Source of the DNA: Desulfobaculum sp044987625
GTDB lineage: Bacteria; Desulfobacterota; Desulfovibrionia; Desulfovibrionales; Desulfovibrionaceae
Reading direction: 5' to 3'
Assembly: GCF_044987625.1 (NCBI RefSeq)
Contig: NZ_JBJDSB010000006.1
Coordinates: 127,512 to 191,511 of the forward strand
Length of the DNA stretch: 64,000 bases
Part shown: piece after piece, positions 34,067 to 42,831 of the stretch
Layout of the letters: every line of letters starts with the position of its first letter
How positions within the stretch are numbered: position 1 is the first letter of the stretch
Program-made: the position numbers and the translations under genes
Notes under the pieces: model-generated
What the model saw: only the letters and a program-made list of their open reading frames with translations
Database searches by the model: none
What the model was told of the DNA's origin: nothing

Positions 34067-36040
34067 ATGGGGATACGTGTAAAGATGCTGGCTCCCCTCT
34101 TGATGGTGGCCTTACTTATGGCAATTTCCGGTTATCTGGTGTTGAGCAGTCAGTTCAACAAACTGGAGAAATCCTTCGTTTCTCTGACGCTCCAAGGCAA
34201 AATGGATGACGCACAACAATCCATCGCCCAAATGTCCCACAACGCCCTTCAGCAAGCCGCCCTCTTCAGCCAAATGCCCGCGGTGGTGCGTGCCTTCGAG
34301 ATTGCCCATCAAGGGAATATGGACGCACCCAAGGACCCATTTGCGCAACAAGCGCGTGAAGAACTCCGCCGCTCTCTCGCCTCCATACTTAATGGCTACA
34401 AATCCATCGTCGGCACCTCCTTTCGCGCGCACTTTCACTTACCGACGGCACGCAGTCTTGTACGCGTCTGGCGCGACAAACAGGCCAAACAAAACGGCCA
34501 ATGGGTCGACATTTCGGATGATTTGTCCACATTCCGCAACACGGTCATCGACGTCAACACAACAAAGGCCCCCCTTCAAGGCATTGAGCCAGGTCGCGGC
34601 GGCTTCACCATTCGCGGCCTTGCGCCCGTCACCTCACCAGACGGCACCCACCTTGGTTCCGTGGAAGTGCTTATTGGTTTTGCCAGCGTTTTGCAGGCTC
34701 TTGAATCCTCCAAGCACATCCGCACCCAACTCTATATGGACGCCGCCCTTCTGCCCATCACCACAAGACTCCAGAATCCGGAACGCAATCCCCTGCGCGA
34801 CGGCAAATATGTTCTCGTCTACGGCAAGGACAACACCGAGGTGCAAAACCTGACAACCGCCGACTTTCTCGCTCAGGGCATGAAAACGACCCACGTCGCG
34901 CTCAAGGGCGCTTCCGCCCTCGGGGCCCTTCCTGTCAAAGACTACCGCGGCAACGTTATAGGCTCCATCGTCATGGCCATGGATATTTCGACCCAGCTCG
35001 CCATGGTCAGCACCGTTATGTGGGCCATGGCCGGAATTATCGCCATTCTGGTCGCGGTGCCCATCGTCATTATTCTCTTTGTGCTCCAACGCGCAGTCAT
35101 GCTCCCCGTGCGCGACTGCGCCCACATCGCCACACAGATTGCCTCCGGCAACCTGCAATCCGCCCGCGTCGCAGAACGTTCGGACGAAATGGGAACCATC
35201 TTCAGGGCCATGCACACCATGCAAGACAAACTGACCGACACCATCAGCGACGCCCAAGACGTCGCAGCAGACGTCGCCGACGAGTGCAGCACGCTTGCCT
35301 CTTCCAGCGAAACTCTGTCGCAAGGGGCAACACGACAAGCCGCCGGACTTCAGGAGGTTTCCGCCAGCATGGAGGAAATGTCCGGCTCGCTCAAGCAATC
35401 TGCCGAGATCGCGGGCAAGACAGAGTCCATTGCTTCACAGGCCGCCCAAAATGCGCAGACAGGCGGCGATACGGTCAAGCGCACCGTAGAAGCCATGAAG
35501 AAAATTGCAGAGGAAATCACCATCATTGAGGACATCGCGAGGCAAACCAACCTGCTCGCCCTCAACGCCGCCATTGAGGCCGCCCGAGCGGGTGAGGCAG
35601 GCAAGGGCTTCGCCGTGGTCGCCGCAGAAGTCCGCAAACTCGCCGAACGTTCCGGCACAGCCGCCGCAGGCATCTCCGAGCTGTCCAGCAGTAGCGTCAG
35701 CGTCGCGGAAGAGGCCGGGCGGCTCCTCGAACAAATGGTCCCCGACATCCAAAGCACCGCCGACCTCATTCAGGAGATATCTGCCGCCGCCACAGAACAA
35801 AGCGCAGGGGTCACTCAAGTCACTGATACGCTCCATGATCTCGACGCCGTCATCCAAGAGAACGCCTCCGCCTCGGAACGACTGGCCACAACCGCCGCTT
35901 CTCTTTCGTCCAAAGCCACAATCCTGAAACGCTCCATGAGTTATTTTCATGTGAATGGCGCAAGGAACAACACGCTTGAAGCAGGGCGCGTGGCATCGTT
36001 GGAACAAGGGGAGAAGGCTGGCGAATTTGAACGGTATTAA
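34067..36040 (+). CDS. Methyl-accepting chemotaxis protein
   Basis: The 657-residue receptor has a membrane helix at the N-terminus (MLAPLLMVALLMAISGYLVL) and a periplasmic sensor of about 280 residues that looks like a double-Cache domain (for example GFTIRGLAPVTSPDGTHLGSVEVLIGF). A second helix at about 315-345 follows, then a HAMP segment and a signalling domain. The signalling tip IARQTNLLALNAAIEAARAGEAGKGFAVVAAEVRKLAERS is the conserved CheA/CheW-binding hairpin. No C-terminal CheR-binding pentapeptide is seen (it ends EFERY). GGAG precedes the ATG. The ligand is unknown. It stands alone, followed by a long gene-free region. Confidence 0.95.
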   Translation: MGIRVKMLAPLLMVALLMAISGYLVLSSQFNKLEKSFVSLTLQGKMDDAQQSIAQMSHNALQQAALFSQMPAVVRAFEIAHQGNMDAPKDPFAQQAREELRRSLASILNGYKSIVGTSFRAHFHLPTARSLVRVWRDKQAKQNGQWVDISDDLSTFRNTVIDVNTTKAPLQGIEPGRGGFTIRGLAPVTSPDGTHLGSVEVLIGFASVLQALESSKHIRTQLYMDAALLPITTRLQNPERNPLRDGKYVLVYGKDNTEVQNLTTADFLAQGMKTTHVALKGASALGALPVKDYRGNVIGSIVMAMDISTQLAMVSTVMWAMAGIIAILVAVPIVIILFVLQRAVMLPVRDCAHIATQIASGNLQSARVAERSDEMGTIFRAMHTMQDKLTDTISDAQDVAADVADECSTLASSSETLSQGATRQAAGLQEVSASMEEMSGSLKQSAEIAGKTESIASQAAQNAQTGGDTVKRTVEAMKKIAEEITIIEDIARQTNLLALNAAIEAARAGEAGKGFAVVAAEVRKLAERSGTAAAGISELSSSSVSVAEEAGRLLEQMVPDIQSTADLIQEISAAATEQSAGVTQVTDTLHDLDAVIQENASASERLATTAASLSSKATILKRSMSYFHVNGARNNTLEAGRVASLEQGEKAGEFERY

Positions 36041-36062
36041 GGTTTTTGGTTGAAGTGGGGTT

Positions 36063-36150
36063 GTAAGGAGGGGGGGGGAGAGGGGAAGAGAGGGAATGCG
36101 GAAATCAGGAAGAGAAAGAAGAGGAAGAAGAGAGGAGGACGAGGAAAAGG
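36063..36150. other. Polypurine tract
   Basis: Nearly 90 bases just after the chemoreceptor gene are almost all G and A on the plus strand, with a run of ten G near 36070. Only a handful of pyrimidines interrupt it. Such tracts can form triplex or quadruplex structures. No gene is supported here. Confidence 0.6.
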
Positions 36151-36152
36151 TC

Positions 36153-36259
36153 TTGGTGGTGTGGCGTTGTGGTGGCGGGGCCAAGAGGTGCTTTCGATGT
36201 CGAAGAAAGGCGGCTTTGGTGGTGGTGCGCTGTGTTGGCGGGGCCGAGAGGTGCTTTCG
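36153..36259. repeat. Imperfect tandem duplication, 63-bp period
   Basis: The stretch from 36153 recurs from 36216 with a 63-base offset. Both contain a TTGGTGGT start and the shared GGCGGGGCC then GAGGTGCTTTCG, after which the copies diverge. It is non-coding as far as can be seen. Confidence 0.5.
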
Positions 36260-36301
36260 TTGGTATTTCTGTATGTTGTCGCCGTGTCTCCGACGGCCAA
36301 A

Positions 36302-36339
36302 GGGTGATGGGGGAACCTTGCAGGATTCCCCCCGCACCC
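36302..36339. other. Long imperfect hairpin
   Basis: GGGGGAACCT (36309-36318) faces AGG-A-TTCCCCC (36322-36332) with a single bulged A, and GGGTG (36302-36306) pairs with CACCC (36335-36339) outside it. No T-run follows. It resembles the palindromic extragenic elements common in this group, but that is inference. Confidence 0.4.
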
Positions 36340-36423
36340 TCTGGACACCCGCCCCCCTCCAGCCGGAGCCGGATGGATGATGGAGGTGGACACGAAGCGG
36401 TCTCGGGCGTGATTTTTTACGCT

Positions 36424-37265
36424 ATGGGCGGCGGGCTGACCGGGTGCTGTGCGCGTGAGTTGGTGGTGGGCGTGTGGCGGCGCGCGGCACGGGCTGGGCC
36501 GCTCTGAACGCTTGGAAGCGTTCGAATGCTTTGAGATTCCGTGCTTCGCGCGGAGGGATGGTGGTTGGGGAGTTTGGGAATGAGGTTGGAGATGGGGAAG
36601 GATGGCGGCGGGCTGACCGAGTGCTTTGCGCGGATGTTCGCGGTGGGCGTGTGGCGGCGCGCGGCACGGGCTAGGCCGCTCTGGACGCTTGGAAGCGTTC
36701 GAATGCTTTGAGATTCCGTGCTTCGCGCGGAGGGATGGTGGTTGGGGAGTTTGGGAATGAGGTTGGAGATGAGGAAGGATGGCGGCGGGCTGACCGAGTG
36801 CTGTGCGCGGATGTTCGCGGTGGGCGTGTGGCGGCGCGCGGCACGGGCTGGGCCGCTCTGAACGCTTGGAAGCGTCCGAATGCTTTGGGTTTCCGTGCTT
36901 CGCGCGGAGGGATGGTGGTTGGGGGAGTTTGGGAATGAGGTTGGAGATGGGGAAGGATGGCGGCGGGCTGACCGAGTGCTGTGCGCGGATGTTCGCGGTG
37001 GGCGTGTGGCGGCGTACGGCACGGGCTAGGCCGCTCTGAACGCTTGGAAGCGTTCGAATGCTTTGAGATTCCGTGCTTCGCGCGGAGGGATGGTGGTTGG
37101 GGAGTGTTGGAAATGAGGTTGGAGATGGGGAAGGATGGCGGCGGGCTGGCCGGGTGCTTTGCGCGGATGTTCGCGGTGGGCGCGTGGCGGCGCGCGGCAC
37201 GGGCTAGGCCGCTCTGAACGCTTGGAAGCGTTCGAATGCTTTGGGATTCAGTGCTTCGCGCTGGG
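36424..37265. repeat. Tandem array of a 177-178 bp unit, about 4.7 copies
   Basis: Units begin at 36424, 36602, 36779, 36957 and 37135; the last breaks off near 37265. Copies differ at only a few positions, and the first half of unit one is the most diverged. Each unit holds the dyad GAACGCTTGGAAGCGTTC, at 36506, 36683 (one change), 36860 (one change), 37038 and 37216. The period is not a multiple of three, so open frames across it shift from copy to copy and it is not a repeat protein. There are no spacers as in CRISPR. It lies between a chemoreceptor gene and the 3' side of a two-component operon. Confidence 0.9.
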
Positions 37266-37343
37266 GAATGGACTCACGCGACTCGGTGAACTCTTTTTAC
37301 GGAACGCACATTCCTCACCTCTCCCCTTCCTTCGGGAATCATA

Positions 37344-37378
37344 GAAAAAACAAAGCCGTATTACAGTCGTAATACGGC
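37344..37378 (-). terminator. Intrinsic terminator downstream of the two-component operon
   Basis: On the minus strand GCCGTATTAC, loop GACT, GTAATACGGC forms a perfect 10-bp stem followed by TTTGTTTTTT. It lies about 260 bases after the response-regulator stop codon, leaving a long 3' untranslated region that contains the structured element at 37448-37558. Confidence 0.92.
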
Positions 37379-37447
37379 CCCATCATTTCCCAAACAGGGA
37401 TTCTCACCGCCGCGCCCAAGGCGCAACGCCCCCCAAAAAACTCTTCC

Positions 37448-37558
37448 CCTCCACGCGGACGAGAGTCGTCAGGGGTGACGATTGTCTTTTTCACGGCACC
37501 CGGTCTGTGCGCACATGGGATTCTTAAGGGCCCTCGGCCCTTAAGCCTGCGGAGCACA
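37448..37558 (-). repeat. Structured dispersed element, copy B
   Basis: Read on the minus strand from 37558, this 111-base stretch matches the plus strand at 53535-53645. Long identical runs include TGTGCTCCGCAGGCT, AGAATCCCA, GTGCGCACAG, CCGGGTGC and TCGTCACCCC. It contains a stem CTTAAGGGCC/GGCCCTTAAG with loop GAG, where the other copy has CTCAAGGGC/GCCCTTGAG with loop GCG. The T-A pair here is C-G there, which supports selection on structure. It sits in the 3' untranslated region of the response regulator, same strand, before a terminator. It could be a processed small RNA or a mobile extragenic repeat. Confidence 0.7.
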
Positions 37559-37640
37559 AAACCGTATGCGCCTTCGCCTCATCCAGCCACGCACCACCGC
37601 CCCCACCGCAACACAACGCACCACGGCGCCATGTGCCGCC

Positions 37641-39017
37641 CTACTTCTGCCCGGTGATGCCGTACTTCTTCAGCTTGTACTGCAAAAGCGACTTGGAAAT
37701 GCCAAGGGCTTCGGCGGCTTTTACTTTGACGAAGTCGTTACGGGCGAGGGCGCGGCGGACGAGGGCGGCCTCGATTTTTTCGAGGGTGTCGCTGAGGTTG
37801 AGACGCGAGGGGAGCAGGTCGACGGCGCCTTTAAACTGCGATTCTTCGTCACGCACTTCTGCGGGGAGGTCGTCCACAGCGATGGTGTCGCCGGAGGTGA
37901 GGACGACGCAGCGCTCGATGACGTTTTGCAACTGGCGCACGTTGCCGGGCCACTCGTAGCCGGAGATGTAGTTGAGGGCTTCGGAGGAGAAGCCTTGCAA
38001 ATCCTTTTCATTTTCCGAGGCGTATTTCTGCAGAAAATGTGCGGCGAGGAGCGGAATGTCCTCGCGACGCTCGCGCAGGGGGGGCATCTGTATGCGCACC
38101 ACGTTGAGGCGATAATAGAGGTCCTCGCGGAAGGTGCCGTCCTGCACGGCCTTGGCAAGGTCCACATTGGTGGCGGCCACGATGCGAATGTCCACTTCTA
38201 TCTCGGCGGAGCCGCCGACGCGCTCGAACTTGCGTTCCTGCAGCACGCGCAGAAGTTTCACCTGCAACTCGGGAGTGAGTTCGCCTATTTCGTCGAGAAA
38301 CAGGGTGCCGCCGTTGGCGAGCTCGAAACGGCCACGGCGGCTGGCGACGGCGCCGGAGAAGGAGCCTTTTTCGTGGCCGAAAAGCTCACTTTCCAAAACA
38401 CCGGGGGCGAGGGCCATGCAGTTGACGGAGACGAAGGGCGCGTCCTTTCGCGGCGAGGCGAAGTGGATGGCGCGGGCGACAAGCTCCTTACCGGTGCCGG
38501 ATTCGCCTTCGATGAGTACGGTACTGCGTGTGGGCGCGGCTTTGTCCACCATGTCGAGCACTTGGTGCATGGCCTTGGACTTGCCGATGATGTTGTGCAG
38601 GCCGTAGCGCTCTTCGAGGTTCTCGCGCAGCAGGCGGTTGCTGCGGTGCATGTCGGCAAGCTGCGTGGCCTTGGCAATGGAGAGAAGCAGCTCCTCATTG
38701 GAAAAGGGCTTGGTGATGTAGTCGAAGGCGCCGATGCGCATGGCCTCAACGGCGGACTCAATACTGCCGAAGGCGGTCATGATCAGCACGGGAATATGGG
38801 GATAATTCCGGTGCACGTGCTCCAGAACCTCGTTGCCGGAGAGCTTGGGCATCTTCATATCCGTAATGAGGACGTCCACTTCGGACTCCTCCAGATAGGT
38901 CAGGGCCAGTTCCGGATCGGATAGCGCGGTGACGTTGTACCCCGCCTCGTCGAGGAGGGCTTCGAGTACGACCAGATAGTTCCGTTCATCGTCGAGTACG
39001 AGAATATTATGCGCCAT
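37641..39017 (-). CDS. Sigma-54-dependent response regulator, NtrC family
   Basis: The 458-residue protein has a receiver domain with acidic D9/D10, phospho-acceptor D53 (LITDMKMP) and the conserved Lys in YITKPFS. An AAA+ domain follows with Walker A GESGTGKE and Walker B GGTLFLDEIGE. The C-terminal Fis-type HTH reads VKAAEALGISKSLLQYKLKKYGI. The sigma-54-contacting loop is GSFSGA at residues 218-223 instead of the usual GAFTGA, with the Thr replaced by Ser. It lies 64 bases after the histidine kinase gene and is surely its partner. Targets are unknown; nothing nearby has an obvious sigma-54 promoter. Confidence 0.95.
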   Translation of the reverse strand: MAHNILVLDDERNYLVVLEALLDEAGYNVTALSDPELALTYLEESEVDVLITDMKMPKLSGNEVLEHVHRNYPHIPVLIMTAFGSIESAVEAMRIGAFDYITKPFSNEELLLSIAKATQLADMHRSNRLLRENLEERYGLHNIIGKSKAMHQVLDMVDKAAPTRSTVLIEGESGTGKELVARAIHFASPRKDAPFVSVNCMALAPGVLESELFGHEKGSFSGAVASRRGRFELANGGTLFLDEIGELTPELQVKLLRVLQERKFERVGGSAEIEVDIRIVAATNVDLAKAVQDGTFREDLYYRLNVVRIQMPPLRERREDIPLLAAHFLQKYASENEKDLQGFSSEALNYISGYEWPGNVRQLQNVIERCVVLTSGDTIAVDDLPAEVRDEESQFKGAVDLLPSRLNLSDTLEKIEAALVRRALARNDFVKVKAAEALGISKSLLQYKLKKYGITGQK

Positions 39018-39081
39018 TGTTGCCTGTCACCTTGCTGAACTGAAACGTGAATGAAATCTGCATGCTGCCGGACGCGCTGCG

Positions 39082-40515
39082 TTAGGCGGCGGGAAAAACG
39101 ATGACCACGCGGGCACCGCCGCTTTCGGCGTTTTCGAGCTGAAAGTCGGCGTTGTGGCTGGCCAGAATGTTGGTCACGATGGCCAGCCCGAGTCCGGTGC
39201 CATTGTGCTTGGTGGTATAGAAGGGGTCTGTGGCCTTTTCCAGGACTTCTTCCGAGAATCCCGGACCGTTGTCGGTAATGGCGACGCGCACGCCGCGCTG
39301 AATGGGACGCGCCACAACGGAGACCTTGCCGCCGTCGGCCACGGCCTGCAGCGCGTTGCCGATGATGTTGTATACGGCGCGGTAGAGCAGGTCCTTGTCG
39401 CCGCGCACGAGAAGGCCCTCGGGCACATCCTTCACCACGGCAACGCCGCGCTCGCGGCATTCGTGCTCCAAAAAGGCCACGGCCTGCCCAAGCACACTGC
39501 CGATATCCACCTTTTCCATACGCGGATTCTTGGGCCGCGCGTAGTCGAGGAAGTCGTTGACGGTCTGGCCGAGGCGGCGGATTTCGTCGTTCATGACCTC
39601 AAGCATGCGCGTGGAGGAGGGACTTTGCTCGGTGCTGGCCTTCTTGAGCAAAAATTCCGCGCTGGACTGGATGATGCCGAGGGGGTTGCGGATTTCGTGG
39701 GCAATGCCCGCCACAACGCGGCCCATGCTGGCGAGCTTTTCGGCTTGGTGGAGTTCGCGCTCCAGCTTTTCACGCTCGGCCACGCGCTGGGCGTTAAGCT
39801 CGTCGGCCTTGTGAATCATCGCCAGCAGCACAAGGAACAGGACAAGGGACGACACAATGGCCGTGAAGATAATCAGCCACTGAAAGCTGATGACGGTCTT
39901 GTAATCGTCAGTGATATCCTGTGTGAATTCAAGGATACCCATGGTCTGCCCCGATGGCCCACCCGGAAAGAGACTGCGCTCGGTACGCAGGGGATAAACC
40001 ATGCGCAGCACCACACTTTTGGGCTGCATGTCAAAGTCGAACATGGCTTGCCACGGTGGTACGCGGCTTATGACCTCAAAGCTGTGCTCCAGCTTATTGA
40101 AGGCCTGACGTACAGCGGCCCCGGCCAAATCCCGCCGCCCCACAACGTCCTTGTTCAGGGAAAAGGAGACGACCTCTTCGTTGTCGTAGATGCGGAACTC
40201 AAAAACGTGCTGCCCATGGATTGTTTCCCTGATGACGTTCTCAAGCTGCCGGTATTGCTCGGGATTGGAGAGCTCAATATGCCGAAAGCGCAGAAGCGTC
40301 GGCACGGTGAACCGCTGAAAAACTTGGTGGTTGATATTTTCGGCGAGCAGGTGGGCAAATTCCTGCTGCTTGGTGAGCAGGGTCTGGCGCGCGTAGTTGG
40401 CCATGATGACGGACAAAAACAGCCCGGACGCAAGAATGAGCGCCAGCGAACCCCATGACAGGAACTTCGCCAGTTTGAACGGCGCGGCGCCGATATCGGT
40501 ACGTTGGGCGTTCAC
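39082..40515 (-). CDS. Membrane sensor histidine kinase
   Basis: The 477-residue kinase has two membrane helices (about residues 18-40 and 210-233) around a periplasmic sensor of about 170 residues. It then has a short linker, the H box with H273 (GIAHEIRNPLGIIQSSAEFL), an N box (YNIIGNALQA), G1 DNGPGFSEE and G2 GTGLGLAI. No HAMP domain is obvious. This arrangement is typical of NtrB-like partners of sigma-54 regulators. The sensor shows no named fold by eye. It is the first gene of the operon; the 258 bases upstream hold no gene and presumably the promoter. Confidence 0.95.
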   Translation of the reverse strand: MNAQRTDIGAAPFKLAKFLSWGSLALILASGLFLSVIMANYARQTLLTKQQEFAHLLAENINHQVFQRFTVPTLLRFRHIELSNPEQYRQLENVIRETIHGQHVFEFRIYDNEEVVSFSLNKDVVGRRDLAGAAVRQAFNKLEHSFEVISRVPPWQAMFDFDMQPKSVVLRMVYPLRTERSLFPGGPSGQTMGILEFTQDITDDYKTVISFQWLIIFTAIVSSLVLFLVLLAMIHKADELNAQRVAEREKLERELHQAEKLASMGRVVAGIAHEIRNPLGIIQSSAEFLLKKASTEQSPSSTRMLEVMNDEIRRLGQTVNDFLDYARPKNPRMEKVDIGSVLGQAVAFLEHECRERGVAVVKDVPEGLLVRGDKDLLYRAVYNIIGNALQAVADGGKVSVVARPIQRGVRVAITDNGPGFSEEVLEKATDPFYTTKHNGTGLGLAIVTNILASHNADFQLENAESGGARVVIVFPAA

Positions 40516-40773
40516 TCGTTTTCCTCCGCCGGGGCTGGCCCGAATAGCAGGCCTGAACCATCAGGCCCATACATATGACATGCGTTGAATCACAACCATC
40601 TGAAACACTTTGGAGCGTAGACAGATGCGGCCACCATACGCCGCGGCAACCACAAGCGGCTCTCGCCATGGCGGCAGGCGCGGCCCGCCACAGGCGCAGG
40701 CCGCGTCCGCCAAAACATCAACGGTCCCGGCCGGGCCGAAACCACACGCGCCGCCAAAGGGCGCGCCATAACA

Positions 40774-41949
40774 CTATTTTCCCGTCAGCACGCGCCCCAC
40801 GCGGGTGAGGGCGTCCACGACGGTGTCGTCGTCAAGGGCGTAGGAGAAGCGCACGCAGGCGTCGTCACCAAAGGCCGCACCGGGCACGGCGGCAACTCCA
40901 GCCTCTTCCAGAAGCAGGGTGCACAGCTCCGTGGAATTTTTGAACCTGTCGCAGTACAGCGCGCTCACGTCCGGGAAGATGTAGAACGCGCCATCCGGAC
41001 GCGGGCACACAACGCCGGGCCACGATGCCACAACGTCCATGGCCTTGTCGCGGCGGCGGGCAAAGGCGTCGCACATATCCCCAAGCATTTCGCGCGGTCC
41101 GGTGAGCGCCGCAAGGGCCGCATGCTGGGCAATGGAGCACACGTTGGACGTGCTCTGGCTCTGCACCTTGGACATGGCTTTGACGAGGTCAGGATGCGCA
41201 AGGGTGAAGCCCACGCGCCAGCCCGTCATGGCGAAGCTCTTGGACAGACCGTTCACTACGGCCACGGATTCGGGGTGCTGCTCCCAAAAGGGGGCAAGGC
41301 TCACCGGTTCTGCCGGGGCGTAAACGAGGCGGTCGTAGATTTCGTCGGAAATGACGAACACCCCGCGAGACACCGCCCACTGCGCAATGGCGGTGAGCTC
41401 GGCCTCGGTGTACGCAACGCCCGTGGGGTTGGACGGCGAGTTCAGGATGAGCGCGCGCGTGCGGGGCGTGGCCGCCCGGTCCAAATCCTCGGGCGTCAGC
41501 TTAAAGCCCTGCGAGGCCGGAGCGCCCACCACAACGGGCACGCCGTCGGCCAGCTCCACCATAGCGGGATAGCTGACCCAGTACGGCCCGGGGATGAGCA
41601 CCTCGTCGCCGGGATCGAGCAGGCATTGCAGCAGGTTATAGAGCGCCTGCTTGCCGCCGTTGGTCACGATGGTGCTGTCCGCCCCTGCGGACGTTCCGTA
41701 GTACGAATTGAAATACTCTGCGACAGCTTCGCGCAGGGCCGGGATGCCCGGAACCTGCGTATAGCGCGTCATCCCGTCGTCCACGGCCTTCTTGGCGGCA
41801 TCGCAAATATGCTGCGGCGTCGCGAAGTCCGGTTCCCCAACGGACAGGCTGACAATCTCGCGCCCCTGAGCGCGCAGTTCCATGGCCTTACTGCTCACGG
41901 CCAGCGTCGCGGACGGCTTGACCTGTGCAATTTTCTTCGAAAGTCTCAT
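40774..41949 (-). CDS. Class I aminotransferase (aspartate aminotransferase-like)
   Basis: The 391-residue PLP enzyme has the family motifs LSVGEPDF (35-42), NSPSNPTGVAY (170-180), SDEIYDRLVY and the PLP lysine K237 in NGLSKSFAMTGWRVG. It probably interconverts aspartate and glutamate with their 2-oxo acids, as the Iγ aspartate aminotransferases do; the exact amino acid cannot be fixed by eye. It is a single gene, divergent from sfsA. Confidence 0.92.
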   Translation of the reverse strand: MRLSKKIAQVKPSATLAVSSKAMELRAQGREIVSLSVGEPDFATPQHICDAAKKAVDDGMTRYTQVPGIPALREAVAEYFNSYYGTSAGADSTIVTNGGKQALYNLLQCLLDPGDEVLIPGPYWVSYPAMVELADGVPVVVGAPASQGFKLTPEDLDRAATPRTRALILNSPSNPTGVAYTEAELTAIAQWAVSRGVFVISDEIYDRLVYAPAEPVSLAPFWEQHPESVAVVNGLSKSFAMTGWRVGFTLAHPDLVKAMSKVQSQSTSNVCSIAQHAALAALTGPREMLGDMCDAFARRRDKAMDVVASWPGVVCPRPDGAFYIFPDVSALYCDRFKNSTELCTLLLEEAGVAAVPGAAFGDDACVRFSYALDDDTVVDALTRVGRVLTGK

Positions 41950-42101
41950 AAACCACCTGTATCACAACAAAAGAGAATACCAACTCCCCTCAGCCGCTGT
42001 TCGTCTCCCCGGTTGTAGTGGAATTTCCCATGAAATGAAAGCCGTCAGCCCGCCCCGGGCGCGCCTTGACCTTTGCCATGGCGCGGAGCACAAGGGCCTG
42101 T

Positions 42102-42821
42102 ATGCCAACATCACACCCCCCTCTTCTTCCCTTTCCCGAGGACTGCCTCACCGGCCGGTTCATCCGCCGCGTCAAACGCTTTAGCGTGGAGGCCGACGTG
42201 GACGGCGCATCCGTATGGGCGCACACCAACAATTCCGGCAGCATGCTGGGTCTGCTGCGTCCGGGGGCGGAGGTTTTGCTGTCCCCTGCGGCCAACCCGA
42301 ACCGCAAGCTCAAGTACACGCTGGAGACGATGGACTTTCACGGCACACGCGTGGGCGTGAATACCCTGACGCCAAACCGCCTGCTCAAGGCGGCATTTTA
42401 TGCGGGAGTTTTGCCGGAAACGGCGGGGTATACCGAGTTCCGCGCGGAGTCCACCATTGGGGATTCGCGCCTTGATGCGCGCCTTGATGGGCCGCAGGGC
42501 GCGCTGTACGTGGAGGCCAAAAATGTCACCCTTGTGGAGGATGACGTGGCGGTGTTCCCGGATGCGGTGACCACACGCGGGCAAAAGCACCTGCGCGAGC
42601 TGATGTCCCTTGCCGGGCAAGGCATCCGTGTGGCGTGCTTTTATCTCATCCAGCGCGATGACGCCTCGTGCTTTGGCCCGGCGGACTTCATCGACCCGGA
42701 ATTTGCGCGGCTGCTGCATATGGCGGCGGAGCGCGGCGTGGAAATTTGGCCCTATGTGGCCACGGTCACCCCGCGCGGGATTAGCCTTGGGCGCCGCCTG
42801 CCCTACGTTGGAGGCGCCTAG
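42102..42821 (+). CDS. sfsA: SfsA-family protein
   Basis: The 239-residue protein matches SfsA throughout: GRFIRRVKRFSVEADVDG (an OB-like start), HTNNSGSMLGLLRPG, TPNRLLKAAFYAG, YVEAKNVTLVEDDVAVFPDAVTTRGQKHL and the late RGVEIWPYVATVTP. The restriction-endonuclease-like fold suggests nucleic-acid binding; the cellular role is unsettled. The ATG at 42102 follows AAGGG and gives the usual family length; a TTG at 42066 in frame is rejected. It converges with the TPR lipoprotein gene, 10 bases apart. Confidence 0.95.
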   Translation: MPTSHPPLLPFPEDCLTGRFIRRVKRFSVEADVDGASVWAHTNNSGSMLGLLRPGAEVLLSPAANPNRKLKYTLETMDFHGTRVGVNTLTPNRLLKAAFYAGVLPETAGYTEFRAESTIGDSRLDARLDGPQGALYVEAKNVTLVEDDVAVFPDAVTTRGQKHLRELMSLAGQGIRVACFYLIQRDDASCFGPADFIDPEFARLLHMAAERGVEIWPYVATVTPRGISLGRRLPYVGGA

Positions 42822-42831
42822 CCCTCCGGCA

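Noticed and set aside
36037..37200. A 387-residue Pro/Ser/His-rich open frame on the minus strand, and a second at 36417-37022
   Set aside because: It crosses the 177-178 bp array, whose period shifts the frame in each copy, so the protein repeats are in different frames. It has no good start site and its composition reflects GC-rich non-coding DNA.
36424..37265. CRISPR array
   Set aside because: Units are contiguous and 177-178 bp long with no short repeats separated by unique spacers, and no cas genes are near.
37339..37557. Small protein starting LRRLKG, similar to a frame at 53509-53823
   Set aside because: The nucleotide match continues past the loop but the protein frames diverge there because the loops differ by two bases, so the conserved thing is the nucleic acid.
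40516..40773. Small plus-strand gene between the aminotransferase and kinase genes
   Set aside because: The open frame is Arg/His-rich with no family signature or good start and overlaps the end of the aminotransferase gene; the region more likely holds the kinase promoter.
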